The position numbers and the translations under genes are program-made. DNA of 64,000 nucleotides from Nitrospirota bacterium (lineage in GTDB: Bacteria > Nitrospirota > JACRHL01). Below, in pieces: positions 34,991-43,711 of the stretch; within the stretch, counting starts at the first letter, position 1, and each line of letters opens with the position of its first letter. The DNA is taken from NCBI GenBank assembly GCA_029858285.1, contig JAOUFN010000001.1, positions 1 through 64,000 on the forward strand, written 5' to 3'. Below the pieces are notes generated by a model, which was given only the letters and a program-made list of their open reading frames with translations, was not told where the DNA came from and made no database searches.

Positions 34991-35886
34991 GTGCCTCGCC
35001 CACAGCCCCTCCGGACAGCATGGTGTATCTGAACGGCAAGACGCTCCCCGCCGGGGAGGCGCGGATTTCGCCCTTTGACCACGGCCTGCTCTTCGGCGAC
35101 GGCGTGTTCGAGACGGTGCGCGCCTATGGCGGGGCGGTGTTCCAGTCCGACGCGCATTTCAGGCGCCTGGTCCGCTCGGCGCGGATGGTGGACATCCCGC
35201 TGCCGTTCGACGCCGCTGGCTGGAGTGACATCCTGCACCGGGTGCTGGCGGCCAACGGGGTTACCGACGCGCTATTGCGATTGACCGTCACGCGGGGCGC
35301 CGGGACGCCCCGGATGGGAAAGCCCGAGGGCCCGCCCACGGTGCTGGCATTCCTGCGCCCATCGCCCCAGGGGGAGCCGGTGGAATGGGAGCGGGGCATT
35401 ACCGCCGCACTGGTGGACGTGCGCACCCGTTCCGGCGCCACACTGGATCCGGGGATCAAGAGCCTGAGCTTCATGTCCAACGTTCTGGCCATCCGGCAGG
35501 CGTGGGAGCGGGGTGCGGATGAGGCGATCCTGCTCAATGGCCGGGGTTTTGTGGCGGAGGGCAGTGTGAGCAACCTGTTTGGCGTCTGGGACGGCGGCGT
35601 CGTCACGCCGCCGGAGGGAGATATCCTGCCCGGCGTTACCCGTGCCGTGGTACTGGACCTGGCGCGCTCCGCGGGGTTGTCAGTTGCGGAAAAACCGATT
35701 GCCGCGGGGCGGCTCGGGGCGGCGCAGGAGCTGTTTGTCACCGGCACCGGCTGGGAGGTGATGCCCGTCACCCATCTGGACGGCGCCGCCGTCGGGGATG
35801 GCCGTCCGGGGCCGATCACCCGCAGCCTGTACGCGGCCTTTTGCCGTCGGGTGGCGACACTTCACGAAGACCAACCAGCGGCCTGA
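34987..35886 (+). CDS. pabC: Class IV aminotransferase, probable 4-amino-4-deoxychorismate lyase
   Basis: A 299-aa PLP enzyme. FDHGLLFGDGVFETVRAY at the N-terminus, the PLP lysine in DPGIKSLSFMSNVLA, and AEGSVSNLFGVWDGGVVTP are typical of class IV. Tight coupling with pabB (ATGA overlap) suggests the lyase that releases p-aminobenzoate; a branched-chain or D-amino-acid aminotransferase cannot be excluded by sequence alone. Length is slightly over the family's 270-290. Confidence 0.82.
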   Translation: MSASPTAPPDSMVYLNGKTLPAGEARISPFDHGLLFGDGVFETVRAYGGAVFQSDAHFRRLVRSARMVDIPLPFDAAGWSDILHRVLAANGVTDALLRLTVTRGAGTPRMGKPEGPPTVLAFLRPSPQGEPVEWERGITAALVDVRTRSGATLDPGIKSLSFMSNVLAIRQAWERGADEAILLNGRGFVAEGSVSNLFGVWDGGVVTPPEGDILPGVTRAVVLDLARSAGLSVAEKPIAAGRLGAAQELFVTGTGWEVMPVTHLDGAAVGDGRPGPITRSLYAAFCRRVATLHEDQPAA

Positions 35887-35903
35887 GGGGTTATCATCGT
35901 CCC

Positions 35904-36743
35904 GTGAATCATCTGATCTTCATCGTCATGGACAGTTGCCGCTACGATGCGGCCCTGGCCGCAAACACCCCGAATCTGGACCGTCTGGGGGCGCTTCAGC
36001 GGCGCTTCAGCTTCGCCAGTTGGACCAGCCCGTCGCACTACACCTTCCTGATGGGCATGACGCCCCACACCTCGCCCCCCGGGGTGTTCGCCAGCGAGGT
36101 TTACAAAAAGGATTTTGCCCTGTGGATCGAGCGTCTGGGGGTGCCCGACATGTCGTTCCGCAATTTTGTGCCGTTTCTGTCGCTGCCCAAGGTGCTCAAG
36201 GGGCTCGGGTATCGCACGGTGGGGCGGGTGAGCATGCCGGTGCTGAACCCGTTCACCACCTTCAGCGCCCATTTTGACGACTATAAGCTGATGGACAACC
36301 ACAACGACTTTGCCGGCATGGTGGACGCCATGACCTTTGGCGATGACGCACCGCAGTTCTACTTTCTGAACCTGGGCGAAACCCATTATCCCTACATGCT
36401 GTCCGGTGAGGACCTGCCGATCCTGCACGGCGTGAACGGGGTGTTCAAGAATCTGGACGACATGGTGACCCATGTGGGGGACCACACCGAGGTGCGCACC
36501 GAACTGGCCGACCGTTTCTTCAACCGCGAACAGCTGGATCAACTGCGCCAGCAGCAGATCGTTTGCGTGGAATATGTGGACCGGCAACTGGGGCGGCTGT
36601 TCGAAAAAACCCCGCCCAATACCCATGTAATCGTGACCGCCGACCACGGAGAACTGTTTGGCGAGGACGGCTTTTTCGGCCACGGGCCGATCATGCACGA
36701 AAAGGTGTTCGAGGTACCGTTTGTGGAAGGAAAAGTGCCATGA
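35904..36743 (+). CDS. Alkaline phosphatase/sulfatase-fold metalloenzyme, short
   Basis: A 279-aa protein with the fold's first metal site (FIVMDSCRYDAALAANTPNLD; nucleophile region DSCR) and second (VIVTADHGELFGEDGFFGHG). It ends abruptly after HEKVFEVPFVEG, at the place where other members continue through about 100 further residues. It may thus be a C-terminally shortened version. GTG 35904 is chosen as MDSCRYD then lies at residue 9, as usual. Its stop overlaps the GT2 start (ATGA), so the pair probably work on the same glycan or lipid headgroup. Confidence 0.75.
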   Translation: MNHLIFIVMDSCRYDAALAANTPNLDRLGALQRRFSFASWTSPSHYTFLMGMTPHTSPPGVFASEVYKKDFALWIERLGVPDMSFRNFVPFLSLPKVLKGLGYRTVGRVSMPVLNPFTTFSAHFDDYKLMDNHNDFAGMVDAMTFGDDAPQFYFLNLGETHYPYMLSGEDLPILHGVNGVFKNLDDMVTHVGDHTEVRTELADRFFNREQLDQLRQQQIVCVEYVDRQLGRLFEKTPPNTHVIVTADHGELFGEDGFFGHGPIMHEKVFEVPFVEGKVP

Positions 36744-37651
36744 GCGGCGATGTTCCGTCGAAATCTCCCTCCCGGCAGCCGCCCCTGTCCGTGGTCATCC
36801 CCTGCTACAACGAGGAGATGAACATCGGCCCGGTGGTGGCGGGAGTGCGCACGCAGATGGGGCCGGAGGTGGAGGTGATCGTGGTGGACGACGGCTCTTC
36901 GGACGCCACCGCCCGCATCGCCGCCGAGGCCGGGGCGCGGGTGGTGCGCCACGCCTACAATATTGGCAACGGCGCCGCCTGGAAGAGCGGTATCCGCGCC
37001 GCCCGCGGTCGCAACATCGTCATCATGGACGGCGACGGCCAGCACGACCCGGCAGACATTACGCGTCTGGTAGCGGCCCTGGACGACTATCACATGGTGG
37101 TGGGGGCGCGTACCCGTTCCTCCGACACCGACATGCACCGCGACGTGGCCAACGCCGTGTTCAACGCCTTTGCCACCTACCTGGCCAAAAAACGCATCGA
37201 GGACCTGACCAGCGGTTTCCGGGCGTTTCGCGGCCGGCTGGCCAAGCAGTTCGCCTATCTGTTGCCCAACACGTTTTCATCCCCCTCCACCATCACCCTG
37301 GCGACCATCCGCGCCGGGTATTCGGTGCGCTACGAGCCGATTGTGGTAAAGCGCCGCAAGGGCAAATCCAAAATCCGCCCGCTGCGGGACGCCACGCGGT
37401 TTTTTCTGATCATGCTCAAGGTCAGCACCCTGTTTTCGCCCCTCCGGGTGTTTTTGCCCGCCGCCGCGCTGTTTTTTGTCGCCGGAGCGGGATATTACGC
37501 CTTCACCTACATCACCTCGCACCGTTTTACCAACATGAGCGCCCTGCTGATTACCAACAGTGTGCTGGTGTTCCTGCTGGGCATGATCTCGGAGCAGATC
37601 GCCCAGTTGCGGCTGGACCGCTCCGAAGAACATCACCTGGACGAGGAGTAG
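36740..37651 (+). CDS. Family 2 glycosyltransferase (DPM1-like) with C-terminal membrane helices
   Basis: A 303-aa enzyme: SVVIPCYNEEMNIGPVV, the nucleotide-sugar DDGSSDAT region, DGDGQHDP (DxD-type metal site) and SGFRAFRG. Two C-terminal helices (LPAAALFFVAGAGYYAFTYI and ALLITNSVLVFLLGMI) resemble GtrB/ArnC-like polyprenyl-phosphate glycosyltransferases. It would load a sugar onto undecaprenyl phosphate for use by a GT-C enzyme such as the neighbour at 37681. It is coupled to the phosphatase-fold gene and convergent with that neighbour. Confidence 0.9.
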   Translation: MSGDVPSKSPSRQPPLSVVIPCYNEEMNIGPVVAGVRTQMGPEVEVIVVDDGSSDATARIAAEAGARVVRHAYNIGNGAAWKSGIRAARGRNIVIMDGDGQHDPADITRLVAALDDYHMVVGARTRSSDTDMHRDVANAVFNAFATYLAKKRIEDLTSGFRAFRGRLAKQFAYLLPNTFSSPSTITLATIRAGYSVRYEPIVVKRRKGKSKIRPLRDATRFFLIMLKVSTLFSPLRVFLPAAALFFVAGAGYYAFTYITSHRFTNMSALLITNSVLVFLLGMISEQIAQLRLDRSEEHHLDEE

Positions 37652-37680
37652 GGGGGGGCCGGATGCCCGGTCGCGCGGCG

Positions 37681-39414
37681 TCAGTCGCCTGCCGGAGAGG
37701 GGGGCGTGTTCCGCCCCGCGCGGCGGGTGAACAAAATGCCCGCCAGCGCCAGCCGCCGCAATGCGGCGGGAGCGAGGGTGAAGGCGATCACCATGGCCAC
37801 TACCCACAGATCGCGTACCGGAATAATGTACCGTGAGGCATCGGCTGTGTTCACCAGCCCGTGCAGCAGGCTGTGGCCAAACACGATCATCAGGCAGGCA
37901 CCCAGCACCAGCAGCAGGCGCTGGTCCAGCCGGTGCCAGGTGAGAGGGATCAGGAGCAGGGTCAGGGCCAGCAGGGCCGGTGCGGTCAGGTATTGCAGCG
38001 CCCTGGTGACACTCATCACCGGTGGCGCCATATCGCGGACCGTGGTGTCGTAGCGTGCCATTGCCCCGGGGGAGGTGGCGTAGGGCGGCTGCCAGGGGTG
38101 GCTGCCCCCCATGGTCTGCCAGGTGTGCAGGCCGGGGGAACTTGTGGCCAGCGGGCTTCCGCCATCGGGATCGAGCAGGTGGGTGAATTGCCCGGCGGAG
38201 CGGAGGTGTGCCCTCAGCCACATTGGGGAAAAATCCGGGCCGACGGTGGTGCGCACTGCGACCGGCAACTCACTCAGCATCAAGGCGGTGCGGTTTGCGG
38301 CGTAGATCAGGTAGGCGGTTGGGTGGGCGCGGATGCCCTCCACGGCCAGATCCTGGAAAATCCGGTTACGCCGGGCGTCCGGGGTGGTGCCGGGGTAGCG
38401 GTCGATGTACTGGTCCACCACACTGCGGGGGCTGTGATCGCCAAAGTCCCGGGCAATATCGCCCCTTACGATGCCGAACGCCACCCAGCTGTGGCAGTAA
38501 ATCCCCCGGTCCGTGTACCACTTTTTGTAGGCCGGCAAAATTTCCCGCAGTCCGGCCTTGATGTCCGGATAGGTGGGAGAGGTCAGGTCGGTGTACTGGG
38601 CCACATGGGAGTAGAGGTTAACGCCCGAATGATGGGTCAGGCCCAGGTCGCCGAACCTGGCCTTGAACAGCAGTGCGTTGGTCGCCAGCCCGGCCGCCAG
38701 CAGGCAGGCACCGACCCCCGCGGCGAGGACAACGCCGCCCCGGAGAGCGGGGCTGGTCCTCAGCCAGAAAACGGTGTAGGCAATGCCGAGGGCCACGGCC
38801 AGCACTACTCCGGTGGGGCGTATCAGGATGGAAGCCAGCACCAAAAGGGACAGAACTGCCCCGTTGCGGATTCGCCACGGCGCGTCCATGGCCCGGATCA
38901 GTGCCGCCAGGAACAGCAATGTCAGGGCGCGGGCGGGGTGTTCGGAGAGCAACTCATATTCCGCCCCCAGGTTGGCATGGACCAGGGACAGGCAGGCCAG
39001 AAGTGCCAGGGAGCCCGCGCGCAGGCCAAGCCGGAAGCGCAGGGTGAGGACAATGGCCAGGGTGGAGACGGCCCACAACAGATTGTTCACCACCAGGAAG
39101 CCCATCGGGTGGTGAAACAGGGCCAGCGACAGGGCGATCAGGTACGGCTCGCCCAGAGTGACCGGTTCGCTCAGGGGCAGCCAGGGGGAGGCGAGGGCCG
39201 GGGTGAGGTAGGCAAATGAATCCGGTCCGATGGACGGAATCCCCAGCGTGGTAGTGAGGAGGCCGCGGACCAGCGCGCCGGCCCCGAATAAAACCGCAAA
39301 CAGAATCCACCAGAGGCGGGGGTCAAGTTGCGGGCGGCCTGGCAGCAGGCGGCGCAGGGTGCGCTGTGCCCACGTGCGTGCACCGGTCGCGGCAGATGGC
39401 GTCGATTCAGTCAC
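37681..39414 (-). CDS. Multi-span membrane protein, GT-C glycosyltransferase-like
   Basis: A 577-aa protein with about ten hydrophobic helices. An early luminal loop has IGPDSFAYLTPALASPW, in the position of the acidic catalytic loop of PMT/ArnT-like enzymes, then a long soluble section (about 260-450) and more helices. GTG start at 39414. It may transfer the sugar loaded by the neighbouring GT2, but this is inferred from context. It could equally be another lipid-linked glycosyltransferase. The gap of 95 bases to the AlgJ-like gene suggests its own or a read-through promoter. Confidence 0.65.
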   Translation of the reverse strand: MTESTPSAATGARTWAQRTLRRLLPGRPQLDPRLWWILFAVLFGAGALVRGLLTTTLGIPSIGPDSFAYLTPALASPWLPLSEPVTLGEPYLIALSLALFHHPMGFLVVNNLLWAVSTLAIVLTLRFRLGLRAGSLALLACLSLVHANLGAEYELLSEHPARALTLLFLAALIRAMDAPWRIRNGAVLSLLVLASILIRPTGVVLAVALGIAYTVFWLRTSPALRGGVVLAAGVGACLLAAGLATNALLFKARFGDLGLTHHSGVNLYSHVAQYTDLTSPTYPDIKAGLREILPAYKKWYTDRGIYCHSWVAFGIVRGDIARDFGDHSPRSVVDQYIDRYPGTTPDARRNRIFQDLAVEGIRAHPTAYLIYAANRTALMLSELPVAVRTTVGPDFSPMWLRAHLRSAGQFTHLLDPDGGSPLATSSPGLHTWQTMGGSHPWQPPYATSPGAMARYDTTVRDMAPPVMSVTRALQYLTAPALLALTLLLIPLTWHRLDQRLLLVLGACLMIVFGHSLLHGLVNTADASRYIIPVRDLWVVAMVIAFTLAPAALRRLALAGILFTRRAGRNTPPSPAGD

Positions 39415-39509
39415 GGCAGCTATTTTAGCCGAATGACGATGAGACTGTTAAAGATAGTCTAAACAGTCGTGTTGCGATGCCGACTGTTTGCCGGGGTGGT
39501 GTTTTGGCG

Positions 39510-40700
39510 TTATGTCCCGGGTACCCGGTGCTGGACGGCCATGCGTCGTTCCACGGACTCCTCGATGATCAGGTCCGGGTGGAAGGCGGCGATCATCTGG
39601 TCCACCAGTTCCGGATCAAAGCGGCTCCAGACATAAGCCGCCTGGCGGAAGTTTTCTGACAAAAAAGGCATCAGGCGGGTGCCAAAGGAATCGCGCAGCA
39701 CCAGCACCCGCAGGGGGGGGGCAATGGGGCATTCGGTGGCCAGGGGCGGACGGCCGGGCTTGTTCCACTCTTCCGGAAGCACCGTTGGGAACGGGATGGG
39801 CACCGCGCAGTGGCCGCCGTGGGGTGACAGTCGGGGCTCCCGCTCGGCAAAGCGCCCCTTCAGGCCGCCCATGTCCACCAGTTCGAACGCCTTTTCTTCG
39901 GACCATGCCAGGTCAAAATCGGTGAACGGGTGCGGGGCAATCCGGGGAAAGTCGGACTGGAGGCGCAGCAGGATTTCCCGATATCCCACATAGGCCCCCA
40001 CATCGGTCCAGTGGGTGCCGGTTCTTTCGTACAGCGGTGCGGGAAAGGCTGTTTTGCTGCGTGCCAGCGCTTCATCCAGGTTGAGCAGGGGAAGGTGGCT
40101 GCCGTCCGGCGTGTTTGCCAGATAGGTGGTCAGTTGCACCATGCGTCGGGGACGGTGGCCCTGGCCGGGGGGGGGAAAGGAGGCGTCCGCCGGATGTTCC
40201 GGCAGATGTTCCGAATAGACCGACTGCTTGTCCGGCACCGACACGAACAGATAGTGGATGCCCCGGCGATGCAGCCAGTCGCGGCGTTTTGCCAGTTCGT
40301 CCCGCCAGATGGACAGTTCCAGCCCGGTCCACGGGTTGAGGCCGCGCTGGTCGCGAACCACGTCGTCCTCGGCGTAGAACAGCCAGCCATCGGTGCCCAC
40401 CAGCACGCGGCTGTCGGAGGGCAGACGCAGCAGGCTGAAACGGACGTAGGAGTAAAAGCGGATAAAGGTGTTACGCAGTCCAAAATGGTCGGCATACCAG
40501 GTGTCGAACGCCTTGGGGAAGGCGTTTATCTCTGCCAGCGAGTGCGGTACCCCGGGAGCGCTGGCGAGGGTGCGGTTTTCGTCCATTCCCACGCTCTCCG
40601 TGGGGGTAAGCAGGGTGGCCACGGGGGGGGTGAAAACCAGCAGGCAGAACAGGCCCACCAGGATGCGCATCCGCAGCGGTGTGTGGTGTTCCTCGGCCAT
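39510..40700 (-). CDS. AlgJ/AlgX-like O-acetyltransferase (SGNH-type)
   Basis: A 396-aa protein with an N-terminal signal-anchor (MRILVGLFCLLVFTPPVATLL). The catalytic-domain blocks of AlgJ/AlgX are seen: DTWYADHFGLRNTFIRFYSY, GTDGWLFYAEDDVV, the histidine in RTGTHWTDVGAY and the serine in LVLRDSFGTRL. It would place acetyl groups on a secreted polysaccharide with the MBOAT partner just upstream (5-base gap). The polymer is unknown; no alginate synthase genes are in the window. Confidence 0.88.
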   Translation of the reverse strand: MAEEHHTPLRMRILVGLFCLLVFTPPVATLLTPTESVGMDENRTLASAPGVPHSLAEINAFPKAFDTWYADHFGLRNTFIRFYSYVRFSLLRLPSDSRVLVGTDGWLFYAEDDVVRDQRGLNPWTGLELSIWRDELAKRRDWLHRRGIHYLFVSVPDKQSVYSEHLPEHPADASFPPPGQGHRPRRMVQLTTYLANTPDGSHLPLLNLDEALARSKTAFPAPLYERTGTHWTDVGAYVGYREILLRLQSDFPRIAPHPFTDFDLAWSEEKAFELVDMGGLKGRFAEREPRLSPHGGHCAVPIPFPTVLPEEWNKPGRPPLATECPIAPPLRVLVLRDSFGTRLMPFLSENFRQAAYVWSRFDPELVDQMIAAFHPDLIIEESVERRMAVQHRVPGT

Positions 40701-40705
40701 CCCCG

Positions 40706-42154
40706 TCAGAAGCGGAAATACAGAAAGGGGTTAAAGGTTCCGGCGGCCACGCTGGCGGCCGACAGCAACAGCAGCACCAGAAGAGTGGCGGTGCCGGTGG
40801 CCGACAGCAGTCCGCGCAGTGTTCTCATTCGGCTCTGTGCCGTCCAGTGACTGTTGAGTGTCTGGTAGCGTTCCCGCAGGAACGGCAGCAGGGGCGTGAC
40901 AAACAGGATGCCGAACAGCAGGGACCAGCGCACGTCGTTGCTCAGGTAGGTGGCGGGAAAGTGGAGCGGAGTTGCACCAAGGCCGAACATGGCTTTCAGG
41001 TAGCCGATGGCGTCGGGTAATTTTTCTACGCGGAAAAATACCCAGGCGATCATCACCATCAGCAGCACGTAGGCGTGTTGCAGGGGCTGCCACAGGCGAT
41101 CGATCCACGCGCCAAAACGCCCGCGCTCCACCACCAGAAGGGCGCCGTGCAGCAGCCCCCAGATGACGAAGTTCCAACTCGCCCCGTGCCACAGCCCGCA
41201 CAGGAAAAACACCAGAAGCAAATTGAAATGGGTGCGCGCCGGGCTTAGCCGGTTGCCCCCCAGGGGGATATAAAGGTAGTCGCGGAACCAGGTGGACAGG
41301 GATATGTGCCAACGGCGCCAGAACTCGCGGACACTGCGGGAGATGTACGGGTAGTTGAAATTTTCCGGGAAGGAGAAGCCGAACATGCGTCCCAGGCCGA
41401 TGGCCATGTCGGAGTAACCGGAAAAATCGAAATAGATTTGCAATGTGTAACAGGCGACCCCCAGCCACGCCAGGGCCGGATGGACCTGGGCGGCGGGCAG
41501 GGAAAAAATCTGGTCCGCCACCTGCCCCAACGGGTTGGCGACCAGCATCTTTTTGGCCAGGCCAAAGGTGAATCGTTCGATCCCCCGGGCGAAGTCCGCC
41601 AGCTTCACGCTGCGCTCCACGATCTGCCGGGCCACGTCGTGGTAACGCACGATGGGGCCTGCGATCAATTGCGGGAACAGGGCGATATACAGCGCGACGT
41701 GCAGCGGGTTGCGACTGGCCGGGGTTTCGCCCCGGTACACGTCCACAATGTAGGTGATGGCCTGAAAGGTGAAAAAGGAGATGCCGATGGGCAGGTGCAC
41801 CGGGGCCAGCTCCAGGCGGGAAAAACCCGCCGCCCCCAGCAGGGTGTTGGCATTGTCGGCCAGAAAATTGGCGTACTTGCAGGACGCCAGCAAGGCCAGG
41901 TTGATGGCTACCCCCACCCCCAGCCACCGCCGCCCGACGCGCTGTTGCCGGTGCCGGTCCACCGCCAGGCCGAACAGGTAATTGGCGGTGATGGAGGCGA
42001 GCATCACCAGCAGATAAAAACCCTCGCCCCAGGCATAGAACAGCAGGCTGGCGGACAGGAGCAGGGCATTGCGCCACGAGCGGGGGCCACCGAAATAAGC
42101 CGCCAGCAGCACGGGCAGGAACAGAAATAGAAATACGGGGGAGCTGAAAACCAT
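40706..42154 (-). CDS. MBOAT-family O-acyltransferase (AlgI-like)
   Basis: A 482-aa multi-span membrane protein of the membrane-bound O-acyltransferase family that moves acetyl groups across the membrane for exopolysaccharide acetylation. Motifs: GISFFTFQAITYIVDVYRG, FDFSGYSDMAIGLGRMFG, FWRRWHISLSTWFRDYLYIP, and the catalytic histidine in LWHGASWNFVIWGLLHG. Start at ATG 42154 fits the usual MVFSSPVFLFLFLP N-terminus; a 9-residue longer frame begins at 42181. Paired with the AlgJ-like gene. Confidence 0.93.
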   Translation of the reverse strand: MVFSSPVFLFLFLPVLLAAYFGGPRSWRNALLLSASLLFYAWGEGFYLLVMLASITANYLFGLAVDRHRQQRVGRRWLGVGVAINLALLASCKYANFLADNANTLLGAAGFSRLELAPVHLPIGISFFTFQAITYIVDVYRGETPASRNPLHVALYIALFPQLIAGPIVRYHDVARQIVERSVKLADFARGIERFTFGLAKKMLVANPLGQVADQIFSLPAAQVHPALAWLGVACYTLQIYFDFSGYSDMAIGLGRMFGFSFPENFNYPYISRSVREFWRRWHISLSTWFRDYLYIPLGGNRLSPARTHFNLLLVFFLCGLWHGASWNFVIWGLLHGALLVVERGRFGAWIDRLWQPLQHAYVLLMVMIAWVFFRVEKLPDAIGYLKAMFGLGATPLHFPATYLSNDVRWSLLFGILFVTPLLPFLRERYQTLNSHWTAQSRMRTLRGLLSATGTATLLVLLLLSAASVAAGTFNPFLYFRF

Positions 42155-42233
42155 CGGTTCCGGGGCGGTTAGGGGCAGCACGCTGCGGGCCCGATTGGGG
42201 GCCGGCCCGGATTATATCCGTGTCCCGGCAAAC

Positions 42234-42677
42234 TCACCACTTTTTCGGCAAAACCAGCCCCGCAAGCGCCGCCGCATCACCGGCGGCGGCATCCAGCCTG
42301 TGGCACAGTGCGCCAATATCCACGCCCCAAAACCCGCCTTGGCAAAGGCCGAGCTTTTCCCGCGCCTTGGCCAGATTGCGTACCGCCGCCGACCGTCGTC
42401 CCCGCGACCCGGCGTGCAGGGCGGCGGCCAGCTGAATCAACCCGCGCAGCACGATCTCGCCGTCATCCTGCGGCGTATTGCCCATGCGTCGCCAGGTTTC
42501 CTCCCAGCGCTCGTGGGCGCTCCAGTAATCCCGGTGGTGAAAACAGGTCATGCCGTCGGAAAAATCACGGGCCTGTTCCGGGCTTTGCGGTGGTTCGGGG
42601 AGGGGGCCTGAAGCCCGCAACTCTTCCATGGAGCGTTTTTTGGGTGGGGGCGCGGGAGCGCCGCCGCGGGGGGACAA
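42234..42677 (-). CDS. DUF309 family protein
   Basis: A protein of up to 147 aa with the DUF309 core: DGMTCFHHRDYWSAHERWEETWRRMG, LRGLIQLAAALH and AAVRNLAKAREKL, an all-helical fold of unknown function. The start is either TTG 42677 (three bases after the stop of the previous gene) or ATG 42629; neither has a good ribosome site. It follows the formylglycine-enzyme-like lipoprotein gene with no gap, so they are probably co-transcribed. Confidence 0.82.
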   Translation of the reverse strand: MSPRGGAPAPPPKKRSMEELRASGPLPEPPQSPEQARDFSDGMTCFHHRDYWSAHERWEETWRRMGNTPQDDGEIVLRGLIQLAAALHAGSRGRRSAAVRNLAKAREKLGLCQGGFWGVDIGALCHRLDAAAGDAAALAGLVLPKKW

Positions 42678-42680
42678 AAA

Positions 42681-43574
42681 TTACCGCGAGCTGCCCGCGC
42701 AGCGGAAACCCACGTCGCGCAGGCGGGCGTTGGGGGGGTCGTAACCGCGGAAGGACGCCCGCGCGGTCACCTCCAGCACGCGCCGGTAGTCGGGGCCGGG
42801 AAAATGCCCCAGAGGCTCGTAAGAGAGGCCGCGCACCACCTTGTGGCCCTTGCCGAAGTTTTCTGCGGCCTCTGGGTCCGCTCCCGGATAGGGGGCGTAA
42901 TCGTCCGCCACCCATTCCCACACGTTGCCGATCATGTCCAGCACCCCGTAAGGGCTGGCGCCGCCGGGGGTGGTGCCGACGGCGTGGGCGCGTCCGGCGT
43001 CAAACGGGCCGACGGACAGGTTGGCGAGTTCGGGCCGGAACTCGTCACCCCAGGGGTAGACGCGTCCGCCGGAGCCGCGCGCGGCCTTTTCCCACTCTGC
43101 CTCGGAGGGCAGCCGCCCACCGCGCCAGCGGCAATAAAAATCGGCGTGATACCAGGTGACGTAGACCACCGGGTATTCATCCTTGCCGGGGGCGTATTGG
43201 CGCCGGGACCAGTCGTCCGGTGCGTGAACCTCTGGATGGGCGTTGATGAATTTCTGGTAGTCGCGGTTGGTGACTTCGGTGCGGTCGATCCAGAAAGTCG
43301 GCAGCCGCACTTCGTGCAGGGGGTGTTCGTCCACATACCACGGCTCGGGCAGGCCGTAGTTGGTGGCCTCCATCATTTCGTCCACGGTGGCCGTGCCCAT
43401 GGGGAAGGGGCCGGCCGGAATCCTGACTCTCCCGTTGCCGGAGGCGGTGGCGCAGCCGCCCAGCAGCAGGGCCACCAGCCCCAGGGCGGGCAGCCAGCCG
43501 ACAAACAATGGACGGTGGGGGGAGAAAGAAGGGGCGGACGACGGACGGGGCTGGAACGCACGGCTTCGAAACAT
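42681..43574 (-). CDS. Lipoprotein with formylglycine-generating-enzyme (SUMF1) fold
   Basis: A 297-aa protein. A signal with lipobox LLLGGC gives a lipidated cysteine at residue 41. The FGE-sulfatase domain follows: IPAGPFPMGT, FWIDRTEVTNRDYQKFI, VTWYHADFYCRW, LPSEAEWEKAARG, MIGNVWEWVADD, VVRGLSYE and DVGFRC. FGE itself activates sulfatases by oxidising a cysteine; many family members have other roles. The two catalytic cysteines of true FGE near the C-terminus are not clear here, so an ergothioneine- or adhesin-like role is possible. Confidence 0.87.
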   Translation of the reverse strand: MFRSRAFQPRPSSAPSFSPHRPLFVGWLPALGLVALLLGGCATASGNGRVRIPAGPFPMGTATVDEMMEATNYGLPEPWYVDEHPLHEVRLPTFWIDRTEVTNRDYQKFINAHPEVHAPDDWSRRQYAPGKDEYPVVYVTWYHADFYCRWRGGRLPSEAEWEKAARGSGGRVYPWGDEFRPELANLSVGPFDAGRAHAVGTTPGGASPYGVLDMIGNVWEWVADDYAPYPGADPEAAENFGKGHKVVRGLSYEPLGHFPGPDYRRVLEVTARASFRGYDPPNARLRDVGFRCAGSSR

Positions 43575-43609
43575 GGCGGGTCATTATACCCAACCACGAG
43601 GCAAAGAAA

Positions 43610-43658
43610 AGGCAGGTTGCGGTCCCCCCGGAGTGATCGGTGGGGCCGCAACCTGCCT
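43610..43658 (-). terminator. Rho-independent terminator of the zinc-ribbon gene
   Basis: AGGCAGGTTGCGG near 43610 pairs with the end of the arm at 43658 (a 13-bp stem plus four GC pairs after a bulge). On the minus strand the stem is followed by TTTTCTTT. Confidence 0.85.
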
Positions 43659-43711
43659 GTTGTCGTTCTCGCTGGACGACCGGGCGATGCCGGTGGTCCC
43701 GCGCCGTGGGC

